This document shows, in pieces, positions 42,061 to 64,000 of a stretch of DNA of 64,000 bases. Below the pieces are notes generated by a model. The model saw only the letters and a program-made list of their open reading frames with translations. It ran no database searches and was not told the origin of the DNA. Both the position numbers and the translations under genes were made by a program. Numbering within the stretch: position 1 is the first letter of the stretch; each line of letters opens with the position of its first letter. Source of the stretch: Bugula neritina. Its lineage: Eukaryota; Bryozoa; Gymnolaemata; Cheilostomatida; Bugulidae. Location of the stretch: contig OZ037771.1 of the NCBI GenBank assembly GCA_964035545.1, positions 2,872,628 to 2,936,627 on the forward strand. Direction: 5' to 3'.

Positions 42061-42841
42061 GAGCAAAATTTGCACATGTCTTCAATAACTGTAACGCTTG
42101 TTTATTTCTTTTAGCACTTGAGAATATGAATGGTTGGGGTAGTTCTAACACCGCCTCATCTTACTGGTCATATATTCAGGTACCCAGTCTACAAACTGGC
42201 TCCTCCTTTCAAATAAGCTTTAAAAGCATGCTATCCAACCCCCAACCAGCTGTATGCATTACACAAGATGCTCAGTCTATGTAATGTCCCAATTCTCAAC
42301 TAGCCCAAGTTCTTAACAGTCAAATCACTGAATCCAATATAATATTCCTATGCTTTGCATTATCAGAATAATATTGTATTGGCTATTGCCCAGTTGATCT
42401 CCTATCCTCAGTCTATTTCCTACTTCCACTCTTCGTCTTCAATGTTTTCTTTTTACTCATCTAATATACATTTGTAAGAAGCATGTTAGAGGTCATATAA
42501 AGGTCAACTGGTGTCTGAAACAATATCGAGGTTGCAATCCTTCAAGCTGTTGACTGCATTTGTGTGTCCACTGCCCATTCCATGTAAGCATCATAATAAG
42601 TATATAGGAAGTTTAGGGTCTACTAATGTCAGTGACCTTTAAATGTATTCAAACTCAGATAAATAGATGTTTCATTACAGAACTCTATTCATTTCATGAC
42701 AGACATTCTAGTTAGTGATCAGCAACTTATATACTCAATTAATTGTGTAGAAATGAATGATTAAATAGTGACTAGTATAAAACTAGCATATGTTTTAAGT
42801 CTCCATCCCTATAATAGTCCCTGGTGACAAGGGTGTTTAAC

Positions 42842-43026
42842 CAGGCTAAGGATTTTGCCTCTCACTATGCTGGCAGCATGGTGTGAGTGCAATTACTGTG
42901 ACACACAAGTAATTATGATTGGATGCTTTTTCTGACTCCACCAATATATCTTTGCCGGGATTCCAACCCGAATCTGCCACATTTGTGCTGTAATAGGCTC
43001 TAACTATTAGCTCACAGCTGCTCTTA
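42842..43026 (-). mobile_element. tRNA-derived SINE
   Basis: On the minus strand, 43025-42955 resembles a tRNA. A box A-like GCTAATAGTTAGAGCC is followed by a box B-like GGGTTGGAATCCCGGC (one base from the GGTTCGAATCCC consensus). A body with AAAAAGCATCCAATC follows, similar to the GGGCATCC element common in tRNA SINEs. No intact poly(A) tail or target duplication could be defined, so the exact ends are uncertain. SINEs of this type depend on a partner LINE, which is not in this window. Confidence 0.6.
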
Positions 43027-44105
43027 AAGTAGTAGCTCATAGTTGTATGGTAAAGTTAAAGTGGACATTTAATAGTTGGCTACTGCTATGTCTTATTGTT
43101 AGTATTTATTTCATTTAGCTGTTTTGATTGATGTCTGGGTTATTCACTAATTGAAATTGAGTTGCAAGTCATATTTCTTCATCAACTTTAGAAAGAAAAT
43201 TGAGTAATATTAGTATTATTTCATCACAGATTTTGGTTAGTTTTGAATTTAGATTTGCCTTCTCAATCTTAGCTGACTGCTCATGCTATGCACCAACCAC
43301 CATCTCTTCGAGTTAGTTGCTGCCTTTTAGGAGTTGTCTACTATCTGTGCCTTGTCTTCACATATCCTGTACCTCACAACCTCTGTGAGATAGTAAAGTT
43401 CACTCATCATAATGACATAGTTTTGTGTATAATAAACTGTAGCTGCAGGTTATGACTTGGTTGTCTTTCAGTCTCTTAATCTGACACAGTTTATTCTTTT
43501 AGCTCATATAACAAAACTTATAGCTGGAAAATTCCTTCTGTACTACTATTAGGAATTTCACTTCAGTGTATTTTCAAAGACTTATCAGATATAATCTTTA
43601 GTCCTGTATTTTAATTGTTTCTATTCACTAAAATTTCGGAACATTGAACACTTATTTTTACCCCATAAAATTTTCAAAAGCCACAATATTTCAAACGCTT
43701 TCTATACTATATTGTTATATTCTTGTATAAGCTGTTGTCACTCTATTGGCAACATAAATATATCCCTTTCTAACTTTCTTCAAGACGGTTCTTTGGTTTT
43801 GAAACTGGTACAACCTCAGCATTGTGATGGCTGTGGGCACACCAACCTCTCTTTATGATATTTTCTCTGTCTCACTAAGTAACAATGTCTCTAACAACCC
43901 CAGCATACTAGCTAACCTTGCTCTGTGTACATATATTATATGTACTGGTGTGGTTCCCAGGGGTAGTGGATAATGTTATTTACTGCGTTGCCATTTGTGT
44001 AACTATTATTGCCCAGTCCTAGCTGGATGAATTTAACTGAAGTATTGCATGCATGTTTGCCATTGAGCTTTTATGTTTTACTTATTTTATTTGCTAGTTT
44101 TAAGC

Positions 44106-58198
<14,093 letters not shown>

Positions 58199-59595
58199 AA
58201 CTTTTCTATGATTGAATCATCATATTTATTCAACTGAGAGGCTTCCTTCAGCATGTGCTGCTGCGGGGCTATGATTGCCGACCTTCGGAGTCAAGATGGA
58301 GAGTTATCTTCTCTCCCGCAGAGTTATGATTACTGTTTTTATTAATCATTACACTTAAGATGGTAAATTTATTTTTCGAGCCTCAATGATTTTAGGCTGC
58401 ATTTGAAATTAATAGTTTATTAGCTACCTTCCCAGAGTTCTCTGCCTTATTCACAGTGGCAACTACAGGCAGGAACGTTGTATATAATGGAAAAATATTT
58501 TATGTTTTTTATGAATTCTGTTACAAGTTAGCCTTAGTATCACGAGTCATTATTTGCATAGCGTATGCAGGCGTAGGATGTGTGCCCCCAATGTGTACTT
58601 GTATGTCAGTCAGCGCCCACAATTATTACTGTTTCAGAAGCTCAGCCGCACCTGTGATCTAATATCCTAGGATTTACCAGTTTATGCAATCCACCAGCCA
58701 TTCCTATTCATTATATTAGCTTTTATTCCATTTTAAATATGCTACCAATTGTAACAAAGTAAAAGTTGAATGTTTTGTTTATGTATGCATGGAAATTGAA
58801 ATTGATTCTCTGTTTGGTTGCTTTATTACATGCATGAATATAATTTATTGCATATTAAAAATCCAATAGTCTTTTGCATTTGTTGAATAATATAACATGG
58901 TATTTCAAGCCCTATTCACACTGTACACACAGCTCTGATCTAAATAAACTATATTTATTGAGGAGAATAGTATCTTTAAAACTGTGGCAAAAATTGTTAT
59001 AAAAACTTAGCAAAGCATGCTCAGAAAGGTTTTACTTTTGTCAAATACGTAATCAGTTTAAATCATAGACACTCTGATCAATAATTTAACCTGTGAAGGA
59101 TTTCTTCAGCTTTGAAAGTAATTTACTCGAAATAAAAATTTAGCTCTCAAGTTGGTACCATTTTTGAAGCAGCTTTTCATGTTAATTGCATCAGCTAGTT
59201 TGCATGGACTGACACCTTGGTATGGCCGGCTAGAGTTATAAGAAAGATGTAACTGATGAGTTGGAGCAGACTATAGTTTAAAAATATTCTTTCTGTTTTT
59301 CAACTTATGAAGGTTTCTCGGTTCAGTTATGAAATATCAATATTGAGTGGTTTTATCTAATCCAAAATCCAAACAAATGCAATTTTCAACTTCGGAAATA
59401 TTTTTAGATGCACATTTGAAAGAATATCATCGTTTTACATTTTATTGGAAAATAAAACTGCAAAATTGGTATCTAAGTTGTATTAACTACAGACTTCATA
59501 AAATATCAAGTAAACTCAAAACCATGAGCTCGTACTACAAGCTAAGTTTTTGTATCACATGACTTGACATCCTCAACTTTCAGTGTTGAGAAGGA
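58199..59595. other. Tail-to-tail region of DIAPH and the FN3/HYR gene
   Basis: Contains the presumed DIAPH 3' UTR (AATAAA at 58943-58948) and the flank of the minus-strand gene (AATAAA at 59446-59441 on the minus strand). No further gene is recognisable. Confidence 0.55.
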
Positions 59596-62500
59596 TTAAA
59601 CGGAATTTTCGTTAGACCCACAAATGCCAGTGTCCACATTGTAATGGCTTCCATCAGAGCATTCTGAGATGAGCTTGACTCTTGCAGATCCACCATTGTG
59701 ATTGGTGATTGGGTAAATAATGCTGTAAGAGATATATTTCAGGTTGAATTTTTCACATCTATTAGAAAAGGAAGAAATCAGTACAGCTACCTAATAATTG
59801 TTACTACTACATAATATCGAATTGTCATTATACACATTACAATAAATTTAATATACTGATATCATTGTCACTTGTAACTGTGATTGAACAGGCCCAATAA
59901 TGTACTCAACATTTTATCGCACCCAATTACATATACTACAGTTATTAAAATATAAGACAACTGTTAAAGAAGAGTTCTTCGTATCTCTCATGAGTTTTTT
60001 TAAAGTTTTGATCCACCTGCACGAAATTGGTAGAATATATCAGAAAAATATAAACGTATTCTAAAAGTGAATTACTTACGGTGGAGTTTTTGACAGTAAG
60101 ACTATCGGAAATGACATCTGCCTCTGTATTAGAGCTTGGGTGAGTTTACCTTTCACATCAGCTGGCATGGCCGGGACATCAGCTGCGTAGGCTGTGTCTG
60201 TTATCCAGCTGATAGCTAGAACATTGTTCTCGCAGGTAAAGATGGGGATCGGATGGGTCGTCACATTACACACTGCAATCAGTAGAAAAGTTTCTTTTTA
60301 CATAGAATATTTTATATAGAACTTGCCCCTGAAGACTGATACTCATGTGTTGAGAAGGTTCATGTGTACCAAAATATATGAAGTGATATTTTTTCTGTCT
60401 TTCAACCGCTACACGAGTTGAAATCTTGAACAAATTACGTCAATGTGACTTACATTGCTCAGTAAATGCTTTGTTCATAGAAAAAATATTTGTCATTCTC
60501 CAAATAAAGCTCTTACCCAGCTAGGTTCAAAAATTAAGTTTATCCATAATTAAATTACTTAAAAACCTAGTTGAAGTGGCTACATTGATGAGGGCTATGC
60601 ACTGTGCTACAACAAGCCATGCCGGCAGCTTGACTTGTGGGTTTGTTGCTGTTGAGCAAGAGCACACAACTTCTTATGCTAAGCTAAAGCTTCTAACCAC
60701 TTCACCAACGCTGCTTCTCAAAAAACTCTTGTTTAGATCCACATAGAAATTCTCTCAATTTACCCAATAAAATAGATAGGATTTATCAGCTTGAAAAATA
60801 GAGGCATGGTAAAATTTAAACTTAATTAAGACAAGCGGAATGAGGCTATATGTATCATTTTGATGCATTCCCACATACTTTACTGTTTGTAAAACTATCA
60901 ATAAGATGACATATTTAAATCAGCGTATAAACTTAGTAGGTCTATTAATAGTACAACTACTTTAGTTTTGTTGAGCGCTTAATATTCTGTTTTACATTAT
61001 TTGTAAATAAAACACTAAATATAAGTGAAACTGTTATGCCACTATTTATACGTACTTTTTAATGATATTAGTTTTATATGCCAACTTACAGTCCTGGCAA
61101 ATGCTACCAAACTGAAGGTAGTTATGCTTAGCGGTACTCGTGACAGTCTGGAATGTGATGGATTCATCCAATAGTTTACAGTCAAGAGAATACCTGGCTT
61201 CAAAAGCTAACCTTCTAACAAGCAGTGCATCTACAGCAGATACATTCTATAAGTGTTCTAGATATTAAGCTGATCAAAATTCATTTATATAGTTGTAGTA
61301 GTGAAAAAACTCAATATCTTAATTTTAGTTTTTTCAAACTTTTTATGAGTTTTATTTAAAGTTTGGATCAAATATGACTTCTTTGCAATATTTATATTTA
61401 AACTCAGGTTTATTGCCACTGAAAATGACAGAAGATGCAGCCTGCAGGCTATACGAGATAATTTTAGCATGCCAAATTGTTTGGCCAAAATCTATATCCA
61501 TAATCAGGTAATTAAATGAACAATTTTCCTGAACATTTTTCTAAACACCATTATAGTAAGCCACTGTCATTTGTTTTGCAGTAGAAAATTTGAACTAGAG
61601 TATTCGTTGCATTATAAATTCAAGACATTTTTGCTATGACAGATATAATTACTGTGCTAATTACACCAACTGTTTAAATATTTTAATATATTCTGTAACA
61701 AAATGTTGTTGTAAATCTTGACTAAATACTCAGAAAAGATGGTAAGTTACCAAAGACAATGATGGGAACAGAGCAGTTGAGGCCATGAGGTGAGGTCACC
61801 ATGTATGGATACTGTCCAATAGGGAGCAGTAATGTCTGTGTGACCTCTAGTTGATTCAGAGTAACTGTGCCAAGACCAGTCTCCGGGTTAGCTGTTGCTG
61901 TCACCGCAGGGGGGCAGTCTTTCTGGAACTGAATTTCTGATAATTCCGCTAAAAAGACAAGGACTTTAAATATTCAGTGTTATTAATGCATATAGCAAGC
62001 TTAAACAATAAAATATTATGTTAAAAGGTACTTGAATGGGCCAGATTTTATCTGACATTATGTATTGTTTTGTATCGTCAAAACAGCTGAAATTAAAATT
62101 TGGCGTATGAAATCAAATCTAAGAAATTCCCAAACACTATTAATTGTCAATAGTACTAGTTAAAATTTTGTTTTTACTTTAATTACCTATTTTAGTGCAT
62201 TATAGTCTTTAATTTTCTTGTATAACTTACGCTTGATTGGAGAATTAATAATTAAAGTTGCTGGAGCAGAAAACATGCCCGCAGAGTTTTTTGACCAAAC
62301 ACTAAAGAGAATGGTTTGTTTCCAGCCTGCATAGATATCTATAGCTGTAGATGATACATTAAGTCTACTAGAATGAGCACCAGGAAACTGGACCATGTAT
62401 GGGGCGGTAGCATGCAAGCTCTTACAGTTGTTTGCGAATGGACTCTGTAAAACAACAGATGAATTAGAAACATTAAAAGTTTTTTCTGATTTCAGTGAAT

Positions 62501-64000
62501 TGAAGTATAGGGTGAGTCAAAACCAAACATAGTATACCACACACTGATTGATTTATGTACACACACCTAAGACTTTTAGCACCTAGTATTCTTCATATTA
62601 CTGGAAAGCTTTGAACTGACTTGGCTTATGTTATATGGAGTTATGCAATGGAAAAAAAATTATGGTACAATAAGGAAAATTGCCTGATCAAGTGAGTGTT
62701 TTAATGCATAGACTAATATACCTCAACCTATCTTAATAAAGAGCACTACTCCTGTTGAATAAATTGAGTACATTTCAAACTTTCTAATGATAACAGCGAC
62801 TCACTATGAATTAAATAATATATATATATATATATATTTTGCTTGACAAAATATGACTTTGTTATAATGATGAGTATTTAGCTCACAATAATATTTGCAA
62901 AAATTTAGAACGAAAAACCTGATACCTACTACATTGCTGCTCTTTGCTTTTCATCATTTTAAAGTTGTGTAATGGCAACAATATCAACTGCCAACACATA
63001 ACTCTAACATGCTCAATTATTACGGCTTTCAAATGCCTTTAACACAAATTTACCTCCCATGTAAGAGAGTATTTCCACATCCTTACATCTGAGACACCAA
63101 TGTAGTAAGCTGCTGTGGCCTTGAGATTTTGAGGTGGGGAAGGGGCTACAGAAAATAAGGCAATAATTTGAGTTGTCTGTTCAGGCAGTAGAGTATTCCA
63201 CAATAGTAGTTTGACTAGAGATTTGCTATTTTAACTGTAAGGAATATTACAAGCTATACATTTTCAGGTTACAACCAGAAGTGACATACTTTTGCAGCAA
63301 TTAGATATTTAATAAGTTACCTCTCTTGTAATTATGATATATGGCTAAGTAGTTGAGTAAAATATTATGAATTTGTATTTTGAGCAACAAAAATTAGAGA
63401 TGGTTGCATTTTGCAAGTGAACAAGTTAAATTACATGAACATTAAATGAAGTAGATCTTAAATATTGATAAGAAAATCTAAAGTTAGATTTAGTTATTAT
63501 ATATATATATATATGCTTTATAGATTCATAGCACATGTCTTTATAAGGACAAGTGGTTATAATATAACTCCAAACAGGCTTACAAAAATAACACAACTTG
63601 TTTCAGTTACTTAATTTTAGCCCAACAACTCACTGGCACACACTGTCAGTGACTGTCACTTGCTTTTACTGGCTGTCACTCACTGTCACACACATCTCAT
63701 ATGTCACACACTGTCACTCACTGTCACACATATTACACACATCACACACTGTCACACACTTACTAATTGTCACTGTATATTGCAAGTGTTTAAATATCAT
63801 TAAACCTGAGAAGCAACTCACACAGAGCATTAAATGAGTCAAAATTGGTGATAATTAAATATCTAATAAAGTGTTGTAAAACAAAGGAGTACCAGAGCAG
63901 AGAGTGCGAACAGGCACTTTAGAGGCAGTGACATTACTGCAAGTAACTCCTCCAAAACTCTTGATGTCACAGTTGATCAGCTGGTGTGGGCTAAAGCCAC
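59596..64000 (-). CDS. Extracellular FN3 + HYR-like protein (5' part beyond right edge)
   Basis: Seven phase-compatible exons, about 356 residues: >64000-63893, 63145-63054, 62444-62231, 61948-61751, 61230-61090, 60272-60080 and 59722-59596. A fibronectin type III domain is clear: PSPPQNLKATA, KYSLTWE, YMVQFPG, then FSVWSKNSAGMFSAPATLII. It is followed by a hyalin-repeat-like stretch: DCPPAVTATANPETGLGTVT, LLLPIGQYPYMVTSP and CSVPIIVF. Cys-containing C-terminal segments are unrecognised. No transmembrane helix is seen before the stop, so the protein is probably secreted, or anchored through the unseen N-terminus. FN3 and HYR domains commonly co-occur in invertebrate adhesion or matrix proteins. 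The acceptor of the 61230 exon was chosen over 61246 because only it keeps the frame open. Function cannot be assigned. Confidence 0.75.
60590..60717 (-). mobile_element. Possible degenerate tRNA-derived SINE
   Basis: On the minus strand GCAGCGTTGGTGAAGTGGTT, followed by AGAAGC, resembles the 5' end and box A of a tRNA-derived SINE. Box B is not recognisable. It lies in an intron of the FN3/HYR gene. Confidence 0.3.
63625..63780. repeat. CACTGTCACACA-type repeat
   Basis: Imperfect repeats of cactgtcacacac/cactgtcact in an intron of the FN3/HYR gene. The 79-codon plus-strand frame across it is repeat-derived. Confidence 0.75.

Larger units (their letters stand above)
37215..44105. other. Divergent intergenic region between PIGZ and DIAPH
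   Basis: AT-rich flank with several simple-repeat tracts and one SINE, listed separately. No open frame here has recognisable motifs. An acceptor-like tttatttgctag lies just before the DIAPH start codon, so at least one 5' non-coding DIAPH exon probably lies in this region. Confidence 0.5.

Noticed and set aside
61231-61246. Longer version of the FN3/HYR exon starting at 61246
   Set aside because: With the upstream exon ending in phase 1, this acceptor brings a stop codon into frame. The acceptor at 61230 keeps the frame.

Overview
This is a eukaryotic, animal nuclear segment. Every recognisable gene but one is split by many short exons with GT-AG introns, the flanks are AT-rich, and the gene set is metazoan: two formins, a PP1 glycogen-targeting subunit, and an FN3 + hyalin-repeat extracellular protein. 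No vertebrate-type repeats are recognisable. I infer an invertebrate, possibly an early-branching one such as a sponge, but nothing here fixes the species. All gene models were assembled by hand from reading frame, splice consensus, phase matching and recalled family motifs; no search was run.

Layout: (1) 3.0-11.1 kb, minus: part of an INF2-like formin, running off the left edge. (2) 15.3-16.3 kb, plus: DPH3, three exons. (3) 16.6-21.25 kb, minus: PCCB, eleven exons, complete. (4) 24.9-26.6 kb, plus: a PPP1R3-type glycogen-targeting subunit (RVSF + CBM21). (5) 27.3-37.2 kb, minus: PIGZ/SMP3 GPI mannosyltransferase, thirteen exons, with an intronless MRI1 gene (31.1-32.2 kb) on the same strand inside intron 8. 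(6) 44.1-58.2 kb, plus: a full diaphanous-class formin (DID/FH3, coiled coil, FH1, FH2, DAD), about 25 exons. (7) 59.6-64.0 kb, minus: the 3' part of an FN3/HYR extracellular protein, running off the right edge. Apart from nested MRI1, neighbouring genes strictly alternate strands, giving tail-to-tail pairs DPH3/PCCB, PPP1R3/PIGZ and DIAPH/FN3-HYR.

The genes do not form one pathway. PCCB (mitochondrial propionyl-CoA carboxylation), MRI1 (methionine salvage), DPH3 (diphthamide and tRNA wobble modification), PPP1R3 (glycogen), PIGZ (GPI anchors) and the formins (actin) are ordinary cellular genes. I found no defence system, CRISPR array or virus.

The most unusual feature is structural: tandem repeats sit directly on or beside many exon-intron borders, and several repeat units contain copies of the splice site itself. 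Other notable items are the nested intronless MRI1, an acidic insertion of about 170 residues in PIGZ, a 380-bp Harbinger-like MITE with TTA duplications, an INF2-like gene whose N-terminal half-domain is not recognisable, and a roughly 400-bp pure polypyrimidine tract in a formin intron.
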